In this document: piece after piece, positions 7,746-14,358 of the stretch
Layout of the letters: every line of letters begins with the position of its first letter
Position numbering within the stretch: the first letter of the stretch is position 1
NCBI GenBank assembly: GCA_900544445.1
Contig: UQVK01000070.1
Location: 1 to 20,074 of the forward strand
Origin: an uncultured Lachnospiraceae bacterium
GTDB taxonomy: Bacteria; Bacillota; Clostridia; Lachnospirales; Lachnospiraceae
DNA length: 20,074 nt
Direction of reading: 5' to 3'
Translations under genes and position numbers: made by a program
The notes under the pieces: model-generated
Told to the model about the DNA's origin: nothing
The model's input: only the letters and a program-made list of their open reading frames with translations
The model's database searches: none

Positions 7746-7806
7746 TTACCTCCATTTGCCGCCGCAGGCGACATTCTAAATGTACCTTGCTCCCGCTTGA
7801 GCGGCG
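7746..7806 (-). repeat. Partial hairpin-SD element, copy D (argG leader)
   Basis: On the minus strand GTCGCC-TGC-GGCGGC (7772-7758, one mismatched pair) precedes AAATGGAGG, the argG SD, in the same arrangement as the last module of copies A-C. Upstream, a CCGC-TCAA-GCGG hairpin (7804-7793) followed by GGAGCAAGG may be a decayed first module. The two inner hairpins of the full copies are absent. Relation to the full copies is inferred. Confidence 0.5.
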
Positions 7807-7820
7807 CTTAACTCTCAACT

Positions 7821-7849
7821 AATATACAACAAAACCTTTTGCATTGCAA
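7821..7849 (-). promoter_or_regulatory. argG promoter
   Basis: On the minus strand TTGCAA (7849-7844), a 17-bp spacer and TATATT (7826-7821) form a near-consensus sigma-A promoter. The predicted start near 7814 gives a leader of about 70 nt. Confidence 0.75.
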
Positions 7850-7850
7850 G

Positions 7851-7864
7851 TGAAAAAATATGCA
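7851..7864 (-). promoter_or_regulatory. ArgR-box-like site upstream of argG
   Basis: TGCATATTTTTTCA on the minus strand matches the ARG-box core TGAATAATTATTCA at 11 of 14 positions. It lies one base upstream of the argG -35. The match is by eye and the AT-rich context lowers its weight. Confidence 0.45.
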
Positions 7865-8012
7865 TAAAAGCAAAGCGATTTCCGTCATTTTATACAGAAG
7901 AAATAAAATGGGAAAATATAATGAAAGAAAAATAAAAGTACAATTTCTTGAGATTTTCAGATAAATCGGGAACTTTTTTGGAAAAAGAAAAGAAAATTAG
8001 CAGGAAAAAGGT

Positions 8013-8050
8013 ATTGCATAATATTCCATATAGACGTATAATTATGCGAA
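8013..8050 (+). promoter_or_regulatory. Tandem ArgR-box-like operator on the argC promoter
   Basis: Two 14-bp cores, TGCATAATATTCCA (8015-8028) and CGTATAATTATGCG (8035-8048), each match TGAATAATTATTCA at 10 of 14 positions, with centres 20 bp apart. As 18-bp boxes they would be separated by 2 bp, close to the paired-box spacing known for ArgR/AhrC operators. They cover the -35/spacer and the -10 of the argC promoter, so bound ArgR would block RNA polymerase. The outer arms GCATAAT (8016-8022) and ATTATGC (8041-8047) also form a perfect inverted repeat. Confidence 0.6.
8014..8042 (+). promoter_or_regulatory. argC promoter
   Basis: TTGCAT (8014-8019), a 17-bp spacer and a perfect TATAAT (8037-8042) make a strong sigma-A promoter. 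It sits inside the ArgR-box-like pair and reads toward argC. Confidence 0.85.
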
Positions 8051-8233
8051 ACGAAAGGGTATAGGATCAAAAAGGCCAGGGAGCATCTGTAAAACTGGGC
8101 GGGCTTTCGGCCTTTCATGCCGGAGAAATCAGGGAAATAAGGATTGTCAGCGGGGATTTTTCTGATTATACTGAAAAGGATTGCACCTGTTCTGAAACGA
8201 AAAAGTATTTTTTAGGAAAGGAAGGATCGACAG
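8050..8233 (+). other. argC 5' leader, about 184 nt
   Basis: This untranslated stretch completes the 490-bp divergent region (7744-8233). It contains the arms AAAGGCC (8071-8077) and GGCCTTT (8109-8115) with an inner GGGC-rich part, and a second weaker inverted pair around AATCAG/CTGATT. No T-box sequence and no arginine-rich leader peptide were found. The argC SD GGAAGG lies close to its end. The part between the two promoters (7865-8012) is A/T-rich and shows nothing else. Confidence 0.5.
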
Positions 8234-9286
8234 ATGATAAAGGCAGGAATTATTGGATCGACAGGATATGCGGGAGGGGAGCTGGTCAGGCTGCTCCTTG
8301 CGCATCCGGAGGCGGAGATCGTCTGGTACGGCTCCAGAAGCTATATCGATCAGAAATACGCGGATGTCTACCGGAATATGTTCGAACTGGTGGACGCTTC
8401 CTGCATGGATGATAATATGGAAGAGCTTGCGGCAAAGGCGGATGTGATTTTCACGGCGACGCCGCAGGGGCTGTGCGCATCGCTGGTGAATGACGCGATT
8501 CTGGAACAGACGAAGATTGTGGATCTGAGCGCGGACTTCCGGCTGAAGGATAAGGAGGTTTATGAGAAGTGGTACGGCATTACCCATGCGGCGCCGCAGT
8601 ATCTTCCGGAGGCGGTATACGGCCTCTGCGAGATCAACAGGGAGGCGGTGAAGGGGGCGCGTCTGGTGGCAAATCCGGGCTGTTATCCCACCTGTTCCAC
8701 CCTGTCCATTTATCCTTTATTAAAGGAAGGTCTGATTGATCCGTCCACCATCATCATCGATGCCAAGAGCGGTACCTCCGGGGCGGGCAGAGGGGCGAAG
8801 GTGAACAACCTGTTCTGCGAGGTGAATGAAAATATCAAGGCTTATGGCGTGGCGAACCACAGACATACGCCGGAGATCGAAGAGCAGCTTTCCTATGCGG
8901 CGAAAGAACCGGTACTCTTAGACTTCACACCTCATCTGGTGCCGATGAACAGAGGAATCCTGATTACGGCTTATGCTTCCTTAAAGAAAAAAGACGGCTG
9001 CCTGCCTTCCACACAGGAGGTGCGTGCCGCTTATGAGAAATATTATGCTTCTGAGCGCTTCGTGCGTGTTCTGGATGCGGGCGTGTGTCCGGAGACCCGC
9101 TGGGTGGAAGGAAGCAACTATGTGGATGTGAACTTTAAGATCGACGAACGCACAGGCCGCGTCATTATGATGGGAGCCATGGATAATCTGGTGAAGGGAG
9201 CGGCCGGGCAGGCCGTACAGAACATGAATCTGATGTTCGGCCTTCCTGAAGCGATGGGCCTGGAGCTGGTGCCGCTGTTCCCGTAG
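8234..9286 (+). CDS. argC: N-acetyl-gamma-glutamyl-phosphate reductase
   Basis: A 350-residue cytoplasmic dehydrogenase reducing N-acetylglutamyl-5-phosphate to the semialdehyde with NADPH, the third step of ornithine synthesis. The N-terminal Rossmann motif is GSTGYAGGELVRLL (8-21). The catalytic Cys is C150 in VANPGCYPT, and the H209/H211 pair lies in GVANHRHTPEIEEQ. SGAGRGAK and PHLVPMNRGI are also family-typical. The ATG at 8234 has GGAAGG upstream. It is the first gene after the arginine-controlled promoter. The argJBD genes lie 1.7 kb downstream, separated by three genes not normally part of the pathway. Confidence 0.97.
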   Translation: MIKAGIIGSTGYAGGELVRLLLAHPEAEIVWYGSRSYIDQKYADVYRNMFELVDASCMDDNMEELAAKADVIFTATPQGLCASLVNDAILEQTKIVDLSADFRLKDKEVYEKWYGITHAAPQYLPEAVYGLCEINREAVKGARLVANPGCYPTCSTLSIYPLLKEGLIDPSTIIIDAKSGTSGAGRGAKVNNLFCEVNENIKAYGVANHRHTPEIEEQLSYAAKEPVLLDFTPHLVPMNRGILITAYASLKKKDGCLPSTQEVRAAYEKYYASERFVRVLDAGVCPETRWVEGSNYVDVNFKIDERTGRVIMMGAMDNLVKGAAGQAVQNMNLMFGLPEAMGLELVPLFP

Positions 9287-9353
9287 GAATAACGGGGCCG
9301 GCAGAAGCTTTGCGTGAAAGCCGGAAAAGAGAAAGGCGGAAGGATGCATTGCC

Positions 9354-9542
9354 GTGGAGATGGAATGCGCCGGAGCTCAGGCGGTATGTGATTTCAGAGG
9401 GTTTGAACTGTATTATTTCCTGTTCAGTTCTGATCTTCTGGATGCGGAGGAATGGGAAGCGAGAACGCTGGGGGGAGAAGAGGAACATAACCATCAGTTC
9501 ACAAGCTTTCATATTGCGCTGGAAATGGCGCTCCGCCTGTAA
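9354..9542 (+). CDS. Small hypothetical protein between argC and the glycosylase
   Basis: A 62-residue frame with the same codon preferences as its neighbours. A GTG start at 9354 has GGAAGG (9338-9343) 10 nt before it; ATG 9360 is the alternative but has GGAG touching it. The product is acidic, with an aromatic stretch FELYYFLFSSDLLDAEEW and HNHQ near the C-terminus, and shows no clear membrane helix or signal peptide. I do not recognise a family. It lies 67 nt after argC and 18 nt before the glycosylase frame in the same direction, consistent with one transcript. It may also be a gene remnant; a competing frame at 9310-9561 is rich in Arg/Trp and looks like noise. Confidence 0.45.
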   Translation: MEMECAGAQAVCDFRGFELYYFLFSSDLLDAEEWEARTLGGEEEHNHQFTSFHIALEMALRL

Positions 9543-9560
9543 CGGGATCGGTGCGGCATA

Positions 9561-10166
9561 ATGACGGCCTGGACAGCGGGGGCGCAAACGAAAAACGGAA
9601 TGATCGGCATGAATAAAGCAGAAACAGGAAAAGGGAAAAAGCCCGAAGCACATATTCCGGAAGCAGTAGTTCATGAATTTCCTCCGGTCTGGGATGGAAA
9701 TTCCAAAATTCTGATCCTTGGAACCTTTCCTTCTGTGAAGTCCAGAGAACAGCACTTTTACTATGGACATCCGCAGAACCGGTTTTGGAAGGTGATTGCG
9801 GCGCTGACGAAGAATGAAACGCCGGAGACCATGGAAGAAAAGAAGAGGCTGCTTCTGAAGAGCGGGATCGCGGTCTGGGATGTGATCGCCTCCTGTGAGA
9901 TTGTCGGCTCCAGCGACAGCTCCATCCGGAACGTGAAGGCAAACGATATCGCCGGATTGCTGAAGAAGAGCAGGATCCGCGCTGTGTATGCGAACGGAGG
10001 CACGGCATACCGGCTTTATCAGAAGTTTTGTTTCCCGGATACCGGACTGGAGGCGGTCTGCCTCCCATCCACCAGCCCGGCGAATGCGGCCTGGACGCTT
10101 CCCAGACTGCTGGAGGCCTGGAAGATCATCCTGCCGGAAGAGGAACCGCAGGGACAGGTTTACTGA
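9561..10166 (+). CDS. DNA-deoxyinosine (hypoxanthine-DNA) glycosylase, UDG family 6-like
   Basis: The product is 201 residues from the first ATG; starts at 9600 or 9609 are equally possible because none has a strong SD, and the conserved domain only begins near residue 43. The uracil-DNA glycosylase fold is shown by KILILGTFPSVKSREQHFYYGHPQNRFWKVI, which holds the Asn thought to be catalytic in family 6 (PQNRFW), by the GIAVWDVIASCEIVGSSDSSI block typical of hypoxanthine-DNA glycosylases, and by the C-terminal loop LPSTSPANAAW. It would remove hypoxanthine formed by adenine deamination. No repair gene is adjacent; it sits inside the arginine cluster on the same strand, probably by position only. 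Confidence 0.85.
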   Translation: MTAWTAGAQTKNGMIGMNKAETGKGKKPEAHIPEAVVHEFPPVWDGNSKILILGTFPSVKSREQHFYYGHPQNRFWKVIAALTKNETPETMEEKKRLLLKSGIAVWDVIASCEIVGSSDSSIRNVKANDIAGLLKKSRIRAVYANGGTAYRLYQKFCFPDTGLEAVCLPSTSPANAAWTLPRLLEAWKIILPEEEPQGQVY

Positions 10167-10227
10167 CAGGTTGGCGAACTGTTATCCGGCATGTCATCCC
10201 AAACCACCCACGGCGGTGGCAGGAGGA

Positions 10228-10256
10228 TTGACAGATCTGGCCAAAGAGCGTAAACT
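10228..10256 (+). promoter_or_regulatory. Possible internal promoter before the GNAT-argJBD genes
   Basis: A perfect TTGACA (10228-10233), a 17-bp spacer and TAAACT (10251-10256, 4 of 6) lie just upstream of element B. It would allow GNAT-argJBD expression apart from argC. A hairpin CCACC/GGTGG followed by AGGAGG (10204-10226) directly precedes it. Confidence 0.5.
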
Positions 10257-10275
10257 GCAAAGGATTCAAAAGAAT

Positions 10276-10389
10276 GCCGCCTGACGGCGGCAGGAAAAGA
10301 GGCTGGCACGAACCGGTGGTTCGTGCCGGAGAACGCCAGAGGCGTTCTCCTTCTGAAATAAAGCCGCCTGGTGGCGGCAAGGAAAGAGG
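10276..10389 (+). repeat. Hairpin-SD intergenic element, copy B
   Basis: The parts in order are GCCGCC-TGAC-GGCGGC with tail AGGAAAAGAGG (10276-10302), perfect hairpin GGCACGAACC/GGTTCGTGCC (10305-10327), perfect hairpin GGAGAACGCC/GGCGTTCTCC (10328-10350), AT-rich spacer TTCTGAAATAAA, then GCCGCC-TGGT-GGCGGC with tail AAGGAAAGAGG (10363-10389). The final GAGG is the SD of the GNAT gene, 8 nt before its ATG. The core CGAACC/GGTTCG of the second hairpin is shared with copy A. Confidence 0.92.
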
Positions 10390-10397
10390 AAACGTTG

Positions 10398-10841
10398 ATG
10401 CTGCGAAAAATGACGATAGAAGACTATGAAAATGTGAGCGCCCTGTGGCATAAGATTAAGGGCTTTTCCATCCGGAGCATTGACGACTCCAGAGAAGGTG
10501 TGGAACGGTTCCTGAAACGTAATCCCGATACCAGCGTGGTCGCCATTGAGGACGGAAAGGTGGTCGGCGCGATCCTGTGCGGACACGACGGCAGGAGAGG
10601 CTGCCTGTACCATGTATGTGTGGACCCGGAATACCGGATGCGCGGCATCGGAAAGTCCATGGTGGTGTTCTGCATGAACGCGCTGAAGGCGGAAAACATC
10701 AGCAAGGTCTCCCTGATCGCGTTTACCAGAAACGACATCGGCAACATGTTCTGGCGCACCATCGGCTGGACGAAGCGGGAGGATCTGAACTATTACGATT
10801 TCGTCCTGAATGAGAAAAACATAGAGCGGTTTAATGAATAA
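10398..10841 (+). CDS. GNAT family N-acetyltransferase (RimI/YpeA-like)
   Basis: A 147-residue single-domain acetyl-CoA-dependent acetyltransferase. Strand/helix blocks follow the GNAT order: MTIEDYENVSALW (substrate helix), VVAIEDGKVVGAILCGHDGRRG (strands 2-4), the acetyl-CoA pyrophosphate loop DPEYRMRGIGKSMV (motif A, R-x2-G-x-G), and ISKVSLIAFTRNDIGNMFWRTIGW (motif B). The GYDGHRG-like stretch resembles E. coli YpeA. The substrate is not known. It lies just before argJ with hairpin-SD elements on both sides, so a role in acetylglutamate supply is imaginable, but ArgJ can supply that itself. The ATG at 10398 has the SD of element B; a frame extension to 10371 is inside the repeat. Confidence 0.85.
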   Translation: MLRKMTIEDYENVSALWHKIKGFSIRSIDDSREGVERFLKRNPDTSVVAIEDGKVVGAILCGHDGRRGCLYHVCVDPEYRMRGIGKSMVVFCMNALKAENISKVSLIAFTRNDIGNMFWRTIGWTKREDLNYYDFVLNEKNIERFNE

Positions 10842-10847
10842 TGGAAT

Positions 10848-10966
10848 GCCGCCTTTGGCGGCGGAAAAACGAGGCGGACGAAAGCCTGCAGCTTTCGTCC
10901 TGTGAATTGGCCTTGCAGCCAATTCCTTTGAATAAAGGCCGCCCATAGGGCGGCGGAAAAACGAGG
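10848..10966 (+). repeat. Hairpin-SD intergenic element, copy C
   Basis: The parts in order are GCCGCC-TTT-GGCGGC with tail GGAAAAACGAGG (10848-10874), hairpin GGACGAAAGC/GCTTTCGTCC (10876-10900), hairpin GAATTGGC/GCCAATTC (10904-10925), spacer CTTTGAATAAA, then GCCGCCC-ATA-GGGCGGC with an identical tail GGAAAAACGAGG (10938-10966). It is 119 bp and fills the gap between the GNAT stop (10841) and argJ. Its last GAGG is the argJ SD, 5 nt before ATG 10972. Confidence 0.92.
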
Positions 10967-10971
10967 TGGAT

Positions 10972-12195
10972 ATGAAACACATCACAGGCGGGGTGACCGC
11001 GGCGAAAGGATTTGAAGCGGCAGGCGCCGAGGCGCAGGTCAAATATCAGAACAGGAAGGACATGGCGATGGTGTTCAGCCGCACGCCCTGCAGGGCAGCG
11101 GGCGTGTTCACCAGCAACGTGGTGAAGGCGGCTCCGGTGGTATGGGACCGGGAGATTGTGGAAAACGCTTCCGCGGTTCATGCGGTAGTTGTGAATTCCG
11201 GAATTGCAAACGCCTGCACGGGCGAACAGGGAAGGGAATACTGCAGGCAGACCGCCTTTGCTGCGGCGGAAGCGCTGGGGATTCCGGAGACCTCTGTGCT
11301 GGTGGCCTCCACGGGCGTGATCGGAATGCAGCTTCCCATGGACAGGATCACGGCAGGCGTGAAGGCGCTGGCAGGAACGCTTTCCGATACGGTGGATGCA
11401 GGCCGTGAGGCGGCGGAGGCCATCATGACCACGGACACCCATTCCAAGCAGGTGGCGGTTACCATCGAGCTTTCCGGAAAGACGGTCACCATCGGCGGCA
11501 TGGCGAAGGGAAGCGGAATGATCCATCCCAATATGTGTACCATGCTGGGCTTTGTGACCACGGATGCGGCGATTTCCAAAGAACTTCTGCAGGAGGCGCT
11601 GCGTGCGGATGTGGTGGACACCTTCAACATGATCTCCGTGGACGGGGATACCTCCACCAACGATACGCTGCTGGTGCTTGCCAACGGCTGCGCGGGCAAC
11701 GAGGAGATCACGGAAAAAAATGAGGATTACCGCACGTTCTGTGAGGCCCTTCATGAGGTGAACATGACGCTTGCAAAGATGCTGGCGGGAGACGGAGAGG
11801 GAGCCACGGCACTGTTCGAGTGCCGGGTAATCCATGCGGACACAAAGGAGAACGCACGGACGCTGGCAAAATCCGTTATCTGCTCCAGCCTGACCAAGGC
11901 GGCCATTTTCGGCCATGACGCGAATTGGGGAAGAATCCTCTGCGCTCTGGGCTATTCCGGCGTCAGATTCGATCCGGAGGCGATCGAACTTTTTATTGAG
12001 AGCAAAGCGGGAAGAATTCTGATCTATCAGAGCGGAAGCGCGGCGGATTACAGTGAAGAGGAAGCCACCCGCATCCTGTCCTGTCCGGCGGTTACGGCGC
12101 TGGTGGACATGAAAATGGGCGAGGAGGAGGCGACAGCCTGGGGCTGCGATCTTTCCTACGATTATGTAAAAATTAACGCGGACTACCGGTCGTAA
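10972..12195 (+). CDS. argJ: Bifunctional ornithine acetyltransferase / N-acetylglutamate synthase
   Basis: A 407-residue precursor that moves the acetyl group from N-acetylornithine to glutamate, recycling it, and in bifunctional members also makes acetylglutamate from acetyl-CoA. Family marks are GVTAAKGFEAAG at the N-terminus, VNSGIANACTG (73-83), ASTGVIGMQLPMD, and the self-cleavage site KGSGMIHPNMCTMLGFVTTDA with nucleophile Thr190, the first residue of the beta chain. The residue before it is Cys189, where Ala is usual. DGDTSTNDT, AKSVICSSLTKAAIFGHDANWGR and the C-terminal DLSYDYVKINADYRS are all conserved. The ATG at 10972 is chosen for its GAGG spacing; the GTG at 10966 overlaps the SD. 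argB follows after 32 bp. Confidence 0.96.
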   Translation: MKHITGGVTAAKGFEAAGAEAQVKYQNRKDMAMVFSRTPCRAAGVFTSNVVKAAPVVWDREIVENASAVHAVVVNSGIANACTGEQGREYCRQTAFAAAEALGIPETSVLVASTGVIGMQLPMDRITAGVKALAGTLSDTVDAGREAAEAIMTTDTHSKQVAVTIELSGKTVTIGGMAKGSGMIHPNMCTMLGFVTTDAAISKELLQEALRADVVDTFNMISVDGDTSTNDTLLVLANGCAGNEEITEKNEDYRTFCEALHEVNMTLAKMLAGDGEGATALFECRVIHADTKENARTLAKSVICSSLTKAAIFGHDANWGRILCALGYSGVRFDPEAIELFIESKAGRILIYQSGSAADYSEEEATRILSCPAVTALVDMKMGEEEATAWGCDLSYDYVKINADYRS

Positions 12196-12227
12196 GGCGG
12201 CCGGTTTCAGGGTGAAAGGAAACGAAC

Positions 12228-13115
12228 ATGGAACAGAGGGAAATGGATCAGGTGATGCAGAAGGCGGCGGTGCTCATTGAGGCGCTGCCCTACATCCAGA
12301 AATTCAACAGAAAGATCATTGTGGTAAAATACGGCGGCAGCGCCATGAGCAACGAGGAGCTGCAGAAAAACGTGATCAAGGACGTGACGCTCTTAAAGCT
12401 GGTCGGCTTTAAGCCCATCATCGTACACGGCGGCGGAAAGGCCATCAGCAGATGGGTGGAAAAGGTGGGCAAGGAGCCTTCCTTCGTGAACGGTCTGCGG
12501 GTGACGGATGAGGAAACCATGGAGATCGCGGAGATGGTCCTGGGCCGGGTCAATAAAAATCTGGTGACCATGGTGGAGGAGCTGGGCGTTAAGGCGGTTG
12601 GCATCAGCGGCAAGGACGGCGGCCTTCTGAAGGTGGAAAAGAAGTATTCCGACGGAAAGGACATCGGTTTTGTGGGAAACATCACGGAGGTGGACCCCAA
12701 GGTGATCTATGACCTTCTGGAAAAGGATTTTCTGCCCATCATCGCGCCCATCGGTCTGGACGAGAATTTCCAGACCTACAACATCAACGCGGACGACGCG
12801 GCCTGCGCCATCGCGAAGGCGGTGGGAGCCGACAAGCTGGTGTTCCTGACGGATATTGAAGGGCTGTACCGGGACATCAACGATAAATCCACCTTTATCT
12901 CCAGACTGACGGCGAGCCAGGCGGAGTCGCTGATTTCGGAGGGTGTGATCGGGGGCGGCATGCTGCCGAAACTGGGAAACTGTACCTCTGCGGTCAGAAA
13001 CGGCGTAAACCGGGTGCATATTCTGGACGGAAGGATTCCCCACTGCATGCTGCTGGAGATTTTCACCAATCAGGGAATCGGAACGGCCATCATTCAGGAC
13101 GGAGACATGGCATAG
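12228..13115 (+). CDS. argB: N-acetylglutamate kinase
   Basis: A 295-residue amino acid kinase phosphorylating N-acetylglutamate with ATP, the second step of the pathway. Motifs are KYGGSAM (34-40), VHGGGKAIS (66-74), [39 protein letters not shown] and FLTDIEGLY, with [11 protein letters not shown] near the C-terminus. An N-terminal helix of about 25 residues with EALPYIQKF ahead of the first strand is typical of the arginine-sensitive hexameric enzymes, so feedback inhibition by arginine is likely (inference). The ATG at 12228 has AAAGGA about 8 nt before it. A short ACCGG/CCGGT hairpin lies between argJ and argB. argD follows after 19 bp. Confidence 0.97.
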   Translation: MEQREMDQVMQKAAVLIEALPYIQKFNRKIIVVKYGGSAMSNEELQKNVIKDVTLLKLVGFKPIIVHGGGKAISRWVEKVGKEPSFVNGLRVTDEETMEIAEMVLGRVNKNLVTMVEELGVKAVGISGKDGGLLKVEKKYSDGKDIGFVGNITEVDPKVIYDLLEKDFLPIIAPIGLDENFQTYNINADDAACAIAKAVGADKLVFLTDIEGLYRDINDKSTFISRLTASQAESLISEGVIGGGMLPKLGNCTSAVRNGVNRVHILDGRIPHCMLLEIFTNQGIGTAIIQDGDMA

Positions 13116-13134
13116 AAAAAAGGAGCGGATGAGC

Positions 13135-14358
13135 ATGAGCGAGACGATGAAGCAGTATATCGATGAGGCGGAAGCGGCCCTCTTACATACCTATAACCGG
13201 TACCAGGTGGTGCTGGATCACGGCGACGGCGTGTATCTCTATGATATGGATGGAAAGCGTTACCTGGACTTTGTGGCGGGAATCGCGGTATTCGCGCTGG
13301 GCTACAACAACCCGGAGTACAACGATGCGCTGAAGGCACAGATCGACAAAGTGATCCATACCTCCAATTATTACTATAACGTTCCCGCCATCGAAGCGGC
13401 GAAGAAGATCAAGAAGGCCTCCGGCCTGGACCGGGTCTTTTTTACCAACAGCGGGGCAGAAGCGGTGGAGGGCGCGCTGAAAGCCGCAAGAAAATACGCG
13501 TTTCTGAAGGACGGGCGCACGGATCATGAGATCATCGCCATGAACCATTCTTTTCATGGCCGGACCTTTGGCGCCCTGTCCGTGACGGGAAATCCCCATT
13601 ACCGGGAGGCGTTCGAGCCGATGATCGGAAACATCCGGTTCGCGGACCTGAACGATTATGACAGCGTGCTTTCCCAGGTGAATGACCGTACCTGCGCCAT
13701 CATTCTGGAGACAGTGCAGGGCGAGGGCGGCATCCATCCTGCAGACGAAGAATTTCTGAAAAAGCTCAGGGCGCTCTGCGATGAACGGGATATCCTGCTG
13801 ATTCTGGATGAGATTCAGTGCGGCATGGGCCGGACCGGAACCATGTTTGCCTGGCAGCGATTCGGCGTGAAGCCGGACATCATGACCACGGCCAAGGCGC
13901 TGGGCTGCGGCGTCCCTGTCGGCGCTTTTGTGATGACGGAGAAGGTTGGGGCTCATTCCCTGACCAGCGGCGATCACGGAACCACCTATGGAGGAAATCC
14001 GCTTGCCGGAGCCGCCATCTGTAAGGTGTTCGAGCTGTATGAAAAGGAAAACATCCTGGAAAATGTAAACCGTGTGGGTGCCTATCTGGGAGAAAAGCTG
14101 GAGGCGCTGGCGGAAAGCTATGATTTTATCGAAGAGAGCCGGGGCGTGGGCCTGATGCGCGGTCTTGCCTGCTCCATTCCCGTGAGTGATATCATCAACC
14201 GGGCGCTTGAGAAGGGACTGATCCTGATCAATGCGGGCAGCAATATCATCCGCTTTGTGCCACCTCTGGTCATTTCGGAGCAGAATGTGGACGATATGAT
14301 CCGGATCCTTACAGAGTGTCTGGATGAGATTTCAGCCGGAAAAGGGAGAACTGAATGA
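13135..14358 (+). CDS. argD: Acetylornithine aminotransferase
   Basis: A 407-residue class III PLP-dependent aminotransferase converting N-acetylglutamate semialdehyde to N-acetylornithine with glutamate. The fold shows the PLP phosphate-binding TNSGAEAVEGALKAARK (104-120), NHSFHGRT (137-143), LETVQGEGGI (191-200), the Asp of LDEIQCGMGRTG (D225, binds the PLP nitrogen) and the Schiff-base lysine K254 in TTAKALGCGVPVGAF. AGGAG (13121-13125) lies 9 nt before ATG 13135 but only 3 nt before the in-frame ATG 13129, so the second is preferred. The stop overlaps the start of the next gene by ATGA, suggesting translational coupling. Confidence 0.95.
   Translation: MSETMKQYIDEAEAALLHTYNRYQVVLDHGDGVYLYDMDGKRYLDFVAGIAVFALGYNNPEYNDALKAQIDKVIHTSNYYYNVPAIEAAKKIKKASGLDRVFFTNSGAEAVEGALKAARKYAFLKDGRTDHEIIAMNHSFHGRTFGALSVTGNPHYREAFEPMIGNIRFADLNDYDSVLSQVNDRTCAIILETVQGEGGIHPADEEFLKKLRALCDERDILLILDEIQCGMGRTGTMFAWQRFGVKPDIMTTAKALGCGVPVGAFVMTEKVGAHSLTSGDHGTTYGGNPLAGAAICKVFELYEKENILENVNRVGAYLGEKLEALAESYDFIEESRGVGLMRGLACSIPVSDIINRALEKGLILINAGSNIIRFVPPLVISEQNVDDMIRILTECLDEISAGKGRTE

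Noticed and set aside
6499..7779. 426-residue plus-strand frame opposite argG
   Set aside because: It mirrors argG exactly, has no SD and its residue make-up follows the complementary codons; argG is certain.
8050..8233. T-box riboswitch or arginine attenuator in the argC leader
   Set aside because: No T-box core sequence and no Arg-rich leader peptide were found; the only small frame (ATG at 8116) encodes no arginine.
9310..9561. 83-residue Arg/Trp-rich frame after argC
   Set aside because: Composition is unlike a protein and it overlaps the better-supported 9354-9542 frame.
10831..11916. 361-residue minus-strand frame opposite argJ
   Set aside because: His/Arg-rich mirror of argJ running into the repeat element.
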